Below are positions 37,614 through 46,588 of a stretch of DNA of 64,000 bases, piece after piece. Position 1 is the stretch's first letter, and the number at the start of each line of letters is the position of its first letter. Origin of the DNA: Enterovibrio baiacu (lineage in GTDB: Bacteria > Pseudomonadota > Gammaproteobacteria > Enterobacterales > Vibrionaceae); assembly GCF_004120195.1 (NCBI RefSeq), contig NZ_SCHN01000015.1:102281-166280 (forward strand). The letters are read 5' to 3'. The notes under the pieces are model-generated. The model searched no databases. It was not told the DNA's origin and was given only the letters and a program-made list of their open reading frames with translations. A program made the translations under genes and the position numbers.

Positions 37614-38105
37614 TTAGGCCGCTTTCTTCGCGGGGATCACTTTCACGGAGAGGGTAAGATGAAAGATTGCCATTGGCTCGTCACCGCTGATTGATGGGCA
37701 CGTTGCAGTGATTTTCACAGGACGATTAACGCGTTCACCGGTCGAAATGGTTTCATCGAGCATTTCATCGATTTCTCGTCCGTCAACGCAGGTGAATAAC
37801 ACATCTGCTTCTGGGCGTTTGAGAAACTCCGCAGTCACCGCCTTGAATGCCAGCGAGATTTTTTCGCCGCGCGCTTCTGCTTTGCTCATTGCCATAAAAC
37901 CGCCTGCAACATCAGCACCGATTGCAAGCGTGCCAAAGTACATGCTGTTGAGGTGGTTCTTGGTTCGGCGTCGGGTGCGGATTTTTATTTGAACTTGTTC
38001 TTCATTCAACACCAGAATCTTGGGGCGACAATACCAAATCAGTGGCACTTTAAAGAAGCCAAACAGTGCCAGCATGCGGTTTGCGTGTTTAAGTGATTGT
38101 TTCAT
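37614..38105 (-). CDS. DUF4442 hotdog thioesterase-like protein
   Basis: The 163-residue protein has the DUF4442 hotdog pattern: FGFFKVPLIWYCRPKILVLN at the N-terminus, then NHLNSMYFGTLAIGADVAGG and EADVLFTCVDGREI. Members are predicted acyl-CoA thioesterases; no active site is confirmed here. I chose ATG 38105 because AAGGACGAAGG lies just upstream; a longer reading from 38138 has no ribosome site. It is monocistronic and shares an intergenic region with the Nudix gene. Confidence 0.8.
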   Translation of the reverse strand: MKQSLKHANRMLALFGFFKVPLIWYCRPKILVLNEEQVQIKIRTRRRTKNHLNSMYFGTLAIGADVAGGFMAMSKAEARGEKISLAFKAVTAEFLKRPEADVLFTCVDGREIDEMLDETISTGERVNRPVKITATCPSISGDEPMAIFHLTLSVKVIPAKKAA

Positions 38106-38190
38106 CCTTCGTCCTTGAGGCGGTTGAATACAATTCACTCTATAAACTCAACTGGTCGGATGTCAATGTGATGGTTGTTTTGACCCTAGG

Positions 38191-38712
38191 CTATGTGATC
38201 AAGCCAAGCAATTGCGCGCGACAGAATGCCACAATGGTTTTGCTATCTTGGATCTGGTTGTTGGCGATCATGTTCGATACCTCTTCAACAGAGAAATACA
38301 CAACTTCGATCACTTCATCATCATCCATTTGCGCTTCGCACGGTGACAGTTGCTTTGCGACGAAGAGGTACTGCGTTTCATTGCAAAACCCGGGGGCGGG
38401 CAATGACTCGCCAATGGCATGCCATTCTTCTGCTTGTAAACTGGCTTCTTCTGCAAGCTCTCTCATGGCACAGACTGCAGGGGATTCTGAAGACTCTAAC
38501 GTGCCGGCAGGAAATTCATAGATCCAACGGCGAATAGAAGGGCGATACTGTTTGAGCAATACCAGTTTCCCATCGTTTGCAACGGGCAAAATCAGCACTG
38601 CGCCGGGGTGCTCAAGGGTAATATGGTTGGTGACGACACCGTTCGGCAAGGTGTGCGTGGATTCTTCGAGTGTAAAGCGCTTCCACGCGTAAAGCTGTTT
38701 TGGGTTAGGCAT
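38191..38712 (-). CDS. Nudix hydrolase (ADP-ribose pyrophosphatase-like)
   Basis: The 173-residue enzyme contains a full Nudix box (GTLESSESPAVCAMRELAEE, then A) at about 70-93. QYRPSIRRWIYEFPAG before the box fits the ADP-ribose pyrophosphatase branch, which hydrolyses nucleoside diphosphate sugars to AMP and a sugar phosphate. ATG 38712 is preferred over a TTG two codons upstream. The gene is monocistronic. Its exact substrate is not decided by the sequence. Confidence 0.87.
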   Translation of the reverse strand: MPNPKQLYAWKRFTLEESTHTLPNGVVTNHITLEHPGAVLILPVANDGKLVLLKQYRPSIRRWIYEFPAGTLESSESPAVCAMRELAEEASLQAEEWHAIGESLPAPGFCNETQYLFVAKQLSPCEAQMDDDEVIEVVYFSVEEVSNMIANNQIQDSKTIVAFCRAQLLGLIT

Positions 38713-38951
38713 GAGCAATAATTTACTGGCTTAAAAACGCATAATACGCTCACGCTAACGCTGAAAGATGTGTTTCTTGAAGAATGTTTCGCGAGACAGC
38801 AATAAAAGTGTGATCACGAACAATAAAAAATGCGTGATATTGCAGAAATATGGTAGTATTCGCGCCTAATTTCCATGGGAGTCGCCTTGGGTTGACGGGT
38901 ATAGATAACTCAATAACTCCCTGTATAAAAAGAAATCATTGGAGTACTACC

Positions 38952-40277
38952 TTGCAATTTGAAGACCTAGGTTTAGACAAACGCCTTATCAAGACAATTG
39001 AGCATTGGGGTTTTAGTGAAGCCACTGAAATCCAAGCAGCTGCAATTCCTGTTGTTACAGCAGGAAAAGATCTGCTCGCGTCGTCTAAAACTGGCTCCGG
39101 CAAAACACTCGCATTCTTGTTGCCAGCACTTCAGCGCGTTATGCGTACGAAATCCCTAAGTCGCCGCGATCCACGTGTTGTGATTCTTGCACCAACGCGT
39201 GAGTTGGCGAAACAAGTGTTTGGTGAATTACGCAAACTGCTTGCGGGCACGCAATACAAAGGCGTGTTGATCCTTGGTGGTGAGAACTTCAACGACCAAG
39301 CGAAAGAATTCCGTAAAGATCCGATGTTTGTGGTTGCAACGCCAGGTCGCCTTGCTGACCACCTAGAGCACCGCCACCTGAGCATCGAAGGGCTGGAACT
39401 GCTGATCCTTGATGAAGCAGACCGTATGCTTGATTTGGGCTTTGCGCCACAGCTTAAAGCGATCAATGACGCTGCGTCGCACCGTCGTCGTCAAACGCTG
39501 ATGTTCTCTGCAACGCTTAACCACCAACAAGTGAACGATATTGCGGCAGACATGCTGAATGAACCGCGTCGTGTTGCCATTGGTTATGTCAACGAAGAAC
39601 ACAAAGACATCGAACAACGTTTCTATCTGTGTGATCACCTTGACCACAAACAAGCATTGCTCGACCGTGTTTTCGAGGAAGAAGAATACCAACAGTTGAT
39701 GATATTCACGGCAACCCGTGCAGACACCGAGCGTCTTGCCACTGTGTTTGCTGACCGTGGTATTAAAGCCGTTGCGCTAAGTGGCGATATGAACCAAGCC
39801 GCACGTAACCGTATCATGAACGAATTCGAACGTGGCCTGCACAAAGTGTTGGTAACGACAGACGTGGCTTCTCGTGGTCTGGACATTTCAAACGTGTCTC
39901 ACGTGATCAACTTCGACATGCCTAAGCATGCGGAAGAATACGTTCACCGTATCGGCCGTACAGGTCGTGCAGGTAACAAAGGTACTGCAATTTCTTTTGT
40001 TGGTCCTAAAGATTGGATGAGCTTCAAGAGCATTGAGGGCTTCCTCGACAAGAAGATGAACTTCGCAACGTTTGAAGGCCTGAAAGGTAAATTTACCGGT
40101 CTTGCTCCGAAACGTAAGAAGACCTTCGCGAAGAAACCAACCAAAGCGAAGAAAGTGCAGAAAACCAACGCGAAGAAAGACACACCGAAGCAACGCAATA
40201 AGAGTTTTTATAAAGGTGTATCTGTTGGTGACCAAGTCTTTGCTGTTAAGAAGAAAAAAGCGCCAGACGCCGAATAA
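38952..40277 (+). CDS. DEAD-box ATP-dependent RNA helicase
   Basis: The 441-residue helicase has all core motifs: ASSKTGSGKT (I), PTRELA (Ia), DEAD (II), SAT (III) and HRIGRTGRAG (VI), followed by a lysine-rich tail (KRKKTFAKKPTKAKK). It unwinds RNA, probably in ribosome assembly or cold adaptation. The start is TTG at 38952, because a GGAG lies seven bases upstream; the frame is open further back to 38850 but would cover the promoter. The subgroup (SrmB, DbpA or RhlE) is uncertain; the tail and the VDE-like core fit a Vibrionaceae SrmB/RhlE-like paralogue. Confidence 0.88.
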   Translation: MQFEDLGLDKRLIKTIEHWGFSEATEIQAAAIPVVTAGKDLLASSKTGSGKTLAFLLPALQRVMRTKSLSRRDPRVVILAPTRELAKQVFGELRKLLAGTQYKGVLILGGENFNDQAKEFRKDPMFVVATPGRLADHLEHRHLSIEGLELLILDEADRMLDLGFAPQLKAINDAASHRRRQTLMFSATLNHQQVNDIAADMLNEPRRVAIGYVNEEHKDIEQRFYLCDHLDHKQALLDRVFEEEEYQQLMIFTATRADTERLATVFADRGIKAVALSGDMNQAARNRIMNEFERGLHKVLVTTDVASRGLDISNVSHVINFDMPKHAEEYVHRIGRTGRAGNKGTAISFVGPKDWMSFKSIEGFLDKKMNFATFEGLKGKFTGLAPKRKKTFAKKPTKAKKVQKTNAKKDTPKQRNKSFYKGVSVGDQVFAVKKKKAPDAE

Positions 40278-40301
40278 GGCTTCTGTTTTAGCAAAAACAC
40301 C

Positions 40302-40327
40302 AAGCGCACATCACAGTGCGCTTTTTT
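40302..40327 (+). terminator. Terminator of the helicase gene
   Basis: AAGCGCAC and GTGCGCTT around ATCACA, followed by TTTT. Confidence 0.88.
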
Positions 40328-40541
40328 GTGCCTGACGTTTAGCTGGATGCCGTTCATGCATTATTTTCTGTTTAATTTGTCTTCAATCTGCGCGCAAACG
40401 TCAGTTGTCTATTTCTTAGTGTCTCATAAAAAAGATTTCGAATAATTAGTCATATTTAATTTGACAATAATGTGACGGAGGCTAAAAACGCATCGATTCA
40501 GGGGTGTATTGCCGCCACCAATCTTCATAAACTCCGACCAG

Positions 40542-40561
40542 TTAAGAAAGCGCTTTCTTAA
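40542..40561 (+). promoter_or_regulatory. Perfect LacI-type operator
   Basis: TTAAGAAAGCGCTTTCTTAA is a perfect 20-bp palindrome with a central CG, the form used by LacI/GalR-family repressors. It lies 45 bases upstream of the GH81 glucanase start, a position that would block transcription. No LacI-family gene is in the window. No promoter boxes with good spacing were found around it. Confidence 0.7.
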
Positions 40562-40606
40562 TGTCATCATCCCTCTGAAGCCATAGACGTAAGGACACTT
40601 CATTAG

Positions 40607-43600
40607 ATGAATACGCTAAAACTTCTCACACTGCTCGGCATCTCGTTCTTTCTGTACGGCTGTGGTGGAGGAGGTGGTGATGGCGACTCCAATGCTTCAA
40701 ATTATGCGCTGACTGTATCGGTTACCAATAGCCTAACGGGTCTGCCAATAGAGAATGCAGATGTCTCTGTCGATAACGTAAGTCAAATGACAAACAGTGC
40801 AGGTACGGCGACACATAGCGTGCCCAATGGCAACCTTTCCATTGTTGTTTCACACGACGATTATGCCTCGAAGCGTCTCAATTTCTCTGTGGGTAACGCT
40901 GACCGCAGCCTTTCTATCACGTTGTTGAAAACCGCTAACGATTCAGATAATCAAAATATCGATTCGGGCACGGATGGTGGCACCGACAACGGCGGTACAG
41001 ATTCAGGCACGGACGGTGGTACCGACAACGGCAGCACAGACTCTGGTACAGATGGTGGCACCGACAACGGCGGCACAGATTCAGGCACGGACGGTGGCAC
41101 CGACAACGGCGGCACAGATTCAGGTACAGATGGTGGCACCGACAACGGTGGAACAGATTCAGGCACGGACGGTGGCACCGATAACGGTGACACGGATTCA
41201 GTCACGGATGGTGGCACCGACAACGGCAACACAGATTCAGGTACAGATGGTGGCACCGACAATGGCGGCACAGATTCAGGCACGGACGGTGGCACCGACA
41301 ACGGCGGCACAGATTCAGGTACGGATGGTGGCACCGACAACGGCAGCACAGACTCAGGCACTGATGGTGGCACTGACAACGGCGGTGATAATGCGTCCGA
41401 AGAAACCCGTGGTTACGTGTTTCATTCTGAAATGGCAGACTCTTTCAAATTTGATAGCAATGGCAACCCATGGACTTCCGGTGCGACTGTCAATGAAGTC
41501 ACCGAGGGTGATTATGAACGCCAATACAGCGTCACCAGTGGAAATAATTGGGGCGGCGATTGGGCGGTTGTTGCATGGGGCCATGAAAACGATGAAACAT
41601 CGGATGCAGGTATTTACGATGTACTGCGCTTCAAATTCAAATCGGCTCAAGCAACCACGGTAGAAGTGTCTATTCAAAGCAAAACCGAAGACGAATCAAA
41701 AATCACTTATGCACTTTCTGCTGCAACCGATGTTGGAAATGGTTGGAAAGAGATGGAAGTGACATTTCCACACTTTGAAGAATTGACCTGGATAGGTTTG
41801 ATGTTCCCGCTAAACGGTACAGTAGATGTTGCAGACGTTTACCTCGTAGACACGGGCGAAAACACTGACACTCACCAAGGTGATTACACCATCACGCAAT
41901 ACGGCGCAGGGAACATTTCCGATACATTCAATCCTGATGGGTATGGTTGTACCGTAGATCATGGCTTTTGGATTTCAAATGCTGGCGTTGTTAGACCTGA
42001 AGCTGGCTCGTGTGACAACATCGCAACGCCTGTTCCTTTGTTCCCGCACTTGGCGGAAGACATTAAAGACCAACCCGTACCGACGCATAAATGGTGGGGC
42101 TCTGTTTCCTTCCTGGGTGAAATGACGATTGGTGATGCTGACTCAGCGGCCTACATTACGCCAGATCCTCTAACGGCACGTGTATCGAACAAAGGCTTCC
42201 GTGTGATGGGTATCTCCAATGGTTTGTCTTCAGAAGAAAACGCTTTCTTATATAGCGTGCCAGCCCCATTTGACGAAGTGTTCGATGGTATCGCTATCGC
42301 CAACTCACAGTTCACTGAATTAGAAGGCTATCTTAAAGATCACAGTGATGGTTCTGTCACCGTAGAGTGGAGCGCAAACAATTCGCCAGTCATGGAAGCG
42401 ACGTTTGTTCATGGCTCGCCTTATGTGTATGTGAAAGCGTATCAGGGCAACATTGTGATCAAGACGCTTCGCACTGATGGTGTTGAGAAAGGGACGTTTT
42501 ACAACAAAAATAACAGCTTAGGTATTTGGACCAATGTTGCCGGTAATCGAAACGATTTCTTAATTGTGGGCGAAGGCGACACGCAATTTAATGGTGCATC
42601 CAGTTCATCCATCACCGTGATTAACAGTGCAAATGAAGTGACGGTGTCACTATTGCCATCGACGAACGGTACGCCATCAGACACAGTGAGTGCTTTTTTC
42701 GAAGGGCCTGCACGAAATGTGGTTCGTCATGTGAATGTTGATTACTCGGTTGATCGCACCACTAACGACGTCACTGTTACGCATGCCTATGTCGACAGTG
42801 ATGGTGTACCTGTTGAGACCATTGCAGGTATGCATCCTATGCATTGGAAGAACAGCACAACGCCAACGAGCGAACACAAGGTTCGAAGCGCGCGGGGTGT
42901 GGTGAAGTTTGCTGAAGTCTCAGATTTCAGTTACACCATTCCGTTTGTGGGTGTGCTGCCATACATGCCGACATTGGAAGACAACTACGATCTTCCATTG
43001 CTCAGGGGCCTTGTTACTGAATACATGAATAAAGGCACGGGCGGTTGGAACCCCTATACCGATACCTACTGGTCAGGCAAGAGCTACGGCAAAGCGGCTG
43101 AAATCATTGCTATCGCACGTTCGATTGGGATGGACACTGAAGCGAACACATTAACAGCGTGGTTAAAATCTGAACTCGAAGACTGGTTTACTGCGGATAC
43201 CTCTGGTGGTCTCGATACAGTCAAATATTTCGTGTACGACGAGACATGGACAACCCTTTTGGGTGTAGAAGAATCCTTTGGTGCGCATCAGCAACTTAAC
43301 GATCACCATTTCCACTATGGGTATTTTGTGCGTGCAGCGGCTGAAATCTGTCGCACTGATAAATCTTGGTGTGGTGCGGATCAGTATGGACCGATGATTG
43401 AACTATTGATCCGTGATTACGCTGCGAGCAAGGGGGATGACATGTTCCCTTATCTACGCAACTTCGACCCTGCGAACGGTTTCTCTTGGGCATCGGGCCA
43501 CGCGAATTTTGCGCTGGGTAATAACAATGAGTCCACCTCTGAAGCCGCTAACTCTTACGGCGCGATCGTGCTCTATGGCTTAATCACAGGCAACGATGAG

Positions 43601-44284
43601 CTAACAGAAAAGGGCATGTACTTGCATGCGTCATCGAGCGCAGCGTACTGGGAGTATTGGAACAACATTGATGGTTACCGCAATGACTCCCCAAATTACG
43701 TCGATAGAGGTGATGATTACGATAACTTCCCATCAGGGTACAACCGCATCACTACCTCGATCATTTGGGGCCATGGAACGTCTTTCTCTACATGGTTCAG
43801 TGGCGCTTACGCGCACATTTTGGGTATCCAAGGTCTGCCTTTGAATCCATTGGTTTTCCATGTTGGTCAGTATGCGGATTACATGGAAGATTACGTGTCG
43901 CTTGGTCTTGAGGAATCAAGCAACGGTAAACCGTCGGGTTTGGTTGATGGTCAATGGCGTGATATCTGGTGGAACCTTTGGGCAATGACGGATGCAAACG
44001 CGTCGATCGCCGATTACGAAACCGTGGGTTCAAACTACGTGACAGAGGAAGGTGAGTCGAAAGCGCATACCTACCACTGGATCCATACATGGAAAGCGCT
44101 AGGTCAATTGGAAACAGGGACGGGCGAGCTTACTGCTGATTCCCCGACAGCGGTCGCTTTCAAGAATGGTAATACCATGACGTATGTGGTCTACAATTTC
44201 TCGGATTCAGCGCAAATTGTTCGGTTCAGTGATGGGCAAACAGTGAATGCCGTGGCGAATGACTTTACGGTGGTTGAGCGTTAA
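40607..44284 (+). CDS. GH81 endo-beta-1,3-glucanase lipoprotein
   Basis: The 1225-residue protein is lipidated (lipobox FFLYGCGG, Cys19) and likely displayed on the outer membrane. After a carboxypeptidase-like beta domain (31-110) comes an Asp/Thr/Gly-rich linker of eleven 13-residue repeats (119-261), a carbohydrate-binding-like beta-sandwich (about 265-425) and a GH81 catalytic domain (about 480-1190, beginning VPTHKWWGSVSF). Catalytic candidates are Asp899 in DHHFHYGYF and Glu975/Glu979 in NNESTSEAANSYGA, as in known GH81 enzymes. It should cut laminarin or fungal beta-1,3-glucan. The LacI-type operator upstream suggests induction by beta-glucan sugars. Confidence 0.93.
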   Translation: MNTLKLLTLLGISFFLYGCGGGGGDGDSNASNYALTVSVTNSLTGLPIENADVSVDNVSQMTNSAGTATHSVPNGNLSIVVSHDDYASKRLNFSVGNADRSLSITLLKTANDSDNQNIDSGTDGGTDNGGTDSGTDGGTDNGSTDSGTDGGTDNGGTDSGTDGGTDNGGTDSGTDGGTDNGGTDSGTDGGTDNGDTDSVTDGGTDNGNTDSGTDGGTDNGGTDSGTDGGTDNGGTDSGTDGGTDNGSTDSGTDGGTDNGGDNASEETRGYVFHSEMADSFKFDSNGNPWTSGATVNEVTEGDYERQYSVTSGNNWGGDWAVVAWGHENDETSDAGIYDVLRFKFKSAQATTVEVSIQSKTEDESKITYALSAATDVGNGWKEMEVTFPHFEELTWIGLMFPLNGTVDVADVYLVDTGENTDTHQGDYTITQYGAGNISDTFNPDGYGCTVDHGFWISNAGVVRPEAGSCDNIATPVPLFPHLAEDIKDQPVPTHKWWGSVSFLGEMTIGDADSAAYITPDPLTARVSNKGFRVMGISNGLSSEENAFLYSVPAPFDEVFDGIAIANSQFTELEGYLKDHSDGSVTVEWSANNSPVMEATFVHGSPYVYVKAYQGNIVIKTLRTDGVEKGTFYNKNNSLGIWTNVAGNRNDFLIVGEGDTQFNGASSSSITVINSANEVTVSLLPSTNGTPSDTVSAFFEGPARNVVRHVNVDYSVDRTTNDVTVTHAYVDSDGVPVETIAGMHPMHWKNSTTPTSEHKVRSARGVVKFAEVSDFSYTIPFVGVLPYMPTLEDNYDLPLLRGLVTEYMNKGTGGWNPYTDTYWSGKSYGKAAEIIAIARSIGMDTEANTLTAWLKSELEDWFTADTSGGLDTVKYFVYDETWTTLLGVEESFGAHQQLNDHHFHYGYFVRAAAEICRTDKSWCGADQYGPMIELLIRDYAASKGDDMFPYLRNFDPANGFSWASGHANFALGNNNESTSEAANSYGAIVLYGLITGNDELTEKGMYLHASSSAAYWEYWNNIDGYRNDSPNYVDRGDDYDNFPSGYNRITTSIIWGHGTSFSTWFSGAYAHILGIQGLPLNPLVFHVGQYADYMEDYVSLGLEESSNGKPSGLVDGQWRDIWWNLWAMTDANASIADYETVGSNYVTEEGESKAHTYHWIHTWKALGQLETGTGELTADSPTAVAFKNGNTMTYVVYNFSDSAQIVRFSDGQTVNAVANDFTVVER
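40961..41389 (+). repeat. 39-bp tandem repeat, 11 copies, inside the GH81 gene
   Basis: Eleven in-frame copies encode DSGTDGGTDNGGT with small changes at a few positions (GST, GDT, GNT, and a Val for Gly). Many third-codon changes between copies are silent. The repeats form the linker between the N-terminal and carbohydrate-binding domains. They are not CRISPR: there are no spacers. Confidence 0.95.
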
Positions 44285-44304
44285 GCATCGCTGCGCGATA
44301 AACC

Positions 44305-44335
44305 AAAACGGGGTGCTTGAGTGGCACCCCGTTTT
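44305..44335. terminator. Bidirectional terminator
   Basis: AAAACGGGGTGC and GCACCCCGTTTT around TTGAGTG, between the GH81 gene and the convergent guaD. Confidence 0.92.
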
Positions 44336-44369
44336 CCGTTTCAGGCAGCGTGTAACTGCGAGTAAAACG

Positions 44370-45692
44370 TTAAGACGTTTTGCTGTACACACAACGCCCG
44401 TACGAATAGGTGTGCGCCACGGCGCGATCATCCCCGAGCGTCATCAAGACAAACAGCCTATCTTCGAGTGATTGCGTGTGTTCCATACGGAATTTCATTA
44501 ACTGCGTTGCGTGGAGGTCGAGCACAACAAAATCGGCTTCTTTTCCTGGTTCAAAGTTTCCGACATGTTCGTCAATTGACAATGCCTTCGCTCCGCCCAA
44601 CGTGGCTTGATAGAGGGATTTGAGTGGGTGAAGTTTTTCGCCTTGTAGCTGCATCACCTTATACGCTTCGCTCATGGTTTGAAGTAACGAAAAGCTCGTG
44701 CCCGCGCCGACATCGGTGCCCATTCCTACCTTGATGCCCTTGGCTTCCATCTTGTTCAGTGGAAACAGACCGGAGCCGAGAAAGAGGTTAGACGTTGGGC
44801 AGAATGCTATGGCGGATCCTGTGTCTGATAGGCGCTGGCATTCACCTTCACACAAGTGCACGCCGTGGGCGAAAATAGAGCGTGAAGAAAGCAATCCATG
44901 CTGGTCATACACATCGAGATAATTTTTGCTGTCTGGAAATAATTCCTGAACCCAAGCAACTTCCAACGGATTTTCTGACAGATGCGTATGCAGGTAAACA
45001 TCGGGATACTCTTGCAGTAGCTTTCCTGCCAAGGTCAATTGTTCCGCCGTGCTGGTCGGCGCAAAACGGGGTGTCACGGCGTAGTGGAGTCGTCCTTTGT
45101 TGTGCCATTTTTCAATCAATGCTTTGCTGTCCGCATAGCCTGACTCGGGGGTGTCGGTCAGATCTTCGGGCGCATTTCTGTCCATGAGCACCTTTCCTGC
45201 GATCATGCGCAGGTTGCGTTTTTCAGCCTCTTGGAAAAACACATCGACAGATTCTTTATGCACGGTGCCAAACACCAGTGCTGATGTGGTGCCATTCCGC
45301 GCCAGCTCATCCAAAAATTGCACCGCGACGTTACGGGCATACTCGACATCTTGAAAGCGTTTTTCTTCGGGAAAGGTGTAGTTGTTTAGCCAATCCAACA
45401 GTTGTTCGCCATAGGCGGCGATCATGCCTGTCTGCGGGTAGTGGATATGGGTATCAATAAAGCCGGGTGTGATCAGCTTGTTTTCAAAAGTGGTCAGCGA
45501 GACAGTGTCGTCCAGCGTGGGAAGAATGTCTTTGGCATCTCCAACCCGAATAACATGCCCATCGGCAACAACCAAAATCCCATCGTCAAAATATGCATAT
45601 GAGTCTTCCAAGCCTCGCTCCGTTGGGTTTCCCAAGCTATGGAGAATGGCGGCACGAAAGGCATAGGTAGAGCGTGCTTTGGGATCTTTCAT
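44370..45692 (-). CDS. guaD: Guanine deaminase
   Basis: The 440-residue zinc amidohydrolase deaminates guanine to xanthine, the substrate of the XDH encoded upstream. PGFIDTHIHYPQ carries His82 and His84, HTHLSEN the third metal histidine region and GMGTDVGAG the metal Asp. It is the last gene of the xdhA-xdhB-xdhC-guaD unit; the gap to xdhC is 17 bases. Regulation is likely through the operator in front of xdhA. Confidence 0.95.
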   Translation of the reverse strand: MKDPKARSTYAFRAAILHSLGNPTERGLEDSYAYFDDGILVVADGHVIRVGDAKDILPTLDDTVSLTTFENKLITPGFIDTHIHYPQTGMIAAYGEQLLDWLNNYTFPEEKRFQDVEYARNVAVQFLDELARNGTTSALVFGTVHKESVDVFFQEAEKRNLRMIAGKVLMDRNAPEDLTDTPESGYADSKALIEKWHNKGRLHYAVTPRFAPTSTAEQLTLAGKLLQEYPDVYLHTHLSENPLEVAWVQELFPDSKNYLDVYDQHGLLSSRSIFAHGVHLCEGECQRLSDTGSAIAFCPTSNLFLGSGLFPLNKMEAKGIKVGMGTDVGAGTSFSLLQTMSEAYKVMQLQGEKLHPLKSLYQATLGGAKALSIDEHVGNFEPGKEADFVVLDLHATQLMKFRMEHTQSLEDRLFVLMTLGDDRAVAHTYSYGRCVYSKTS

Positions 45693-45709
45693 TCTGGATG
45701 ACTTCCTTG

Positions 45710-46579
45710 TTACGCCTTGAGTTTAAGCGGTTCGATTGCTGGTCGTGTTACGTCGTTTTCTTGACTGTCATTGTTCGTGCTGGTGGTTGGACGTTTACTG
45801 TCGATAGTTTCACCTTGGTAGCAAGCGATCAGTTCTCCCGCCACGGACACAGCAATTTCGGCAGGGTGCTTACCCTTGACCGAGGCAATACCAATGGGGC
45901 AAATCATTGTATTGACGGCCTGTTGAGAAAAGCCACGTTCACGCAATCTGTAATCGAAGCGTTTGCGCTTAGAGAGTGAACCTATCATGCCGAAATAACG
46001 GCTATCGCCCCGTTTAAGAATGGCGCGTGCGAGATCGAAATCAAGCTGATGATTATGTGTAAGTACAAGATACATGGCGTTTTCAGGTAAAGAAGAGACC
46101 TCTGCGACAGGATCGTCCGTTGCCCATTTTTCGACATTACTGGGTATATGGTCGGGAAATTGCGCTTCGCGCTCGTCTATCCAATACACCTTGAAAGGCA
46201 GGGTGGCCAGAATGGGAATGAGTGCCTTGGCAACATGCCCAGCACCAAAGACGGCGAGCACATGCCGAGGCTGCCCTATGGGTTCAAAGCTGAGCGTGAC
46301 CATGCCGCCACAACATTGCCCCAGTCGCGCACCAAGGTTAAATTGTTCCACTTTCATGTCGGTGTCGGCATTGATGAGCATCTCGCGCGCTGTCTTCATG
46401 GCAATGTGCTCTAAGTGTCCGCCACCAATGGTTGCGATCACATCTTCCTCAGTGACGAGCATCTTGGTGCCAGCCCCGCGTGGCACAGAACCTTTGTCTT
46501 CGAGGACGGTCACCATGACGCAAGGTGTGCCTTGGGTTTCAAATTGCGCGAGTGCTTGGATCCAGTTGTCCTTAAACAT
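45710..46579 (-). CDS. xdhC: Xanthine dehydrogenase accessory protein XdhC
   Basis: The 289-residue protein inserts the sulfurated molybdenum cofactor into XdhB. It has the CoxI/XdhC N-terminus with TPCVMVTVLEDKGSVPRGAG and a C-terminal Rossmann-like segment (LAVFGAGHVAKALIPIL, then IGSLSKRKRFDYRL). It is nine bases downstream of xdhB. Molybdenum cofactor synthesis genes are not in the window. Confidence 0.93.
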   Translation of the reverse strand: MFKDNWIQALAQFETQGTPCVMVTVLEDKGSVPRGAGTKMLVTEEDVIATIGGGHLEHIAMKTAREMLINADTDMKVEQFNLGARLGQCCGGMVTLSFEPIGQPRHVLAVFGAGHVAKALIPILATLPFKVYWIDEREAQFPDHIPSNVEKWATDDPVAEVSSLPENAMYLVLTHNHQLDFDLARAILKRGDSRYFGMIGSLSKRKRFDYRLRERGFSQQAVNTMICPIGIASVKGKHPAEIAVSVAGELIACYQGETIDSKRPTTSTNNDSQENDVTRPAIEPLKLKA

Positions 46580-46588
46580 ATGGCCTCC

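Noticed and set aside
40951..41379. Long minus-strand open frame rich in Pro, Ser and Val across the tandem repeat.
   Set aside because: It is the antisense shadow of the 39-bp repeat in the GH81 gene and has no ribosome site.
40961..41389. Possible CRISPR array because of regular 39-base spacing.
   Set aside because: The units are contiguous, in frame and without spacers, and no cas genes are near.
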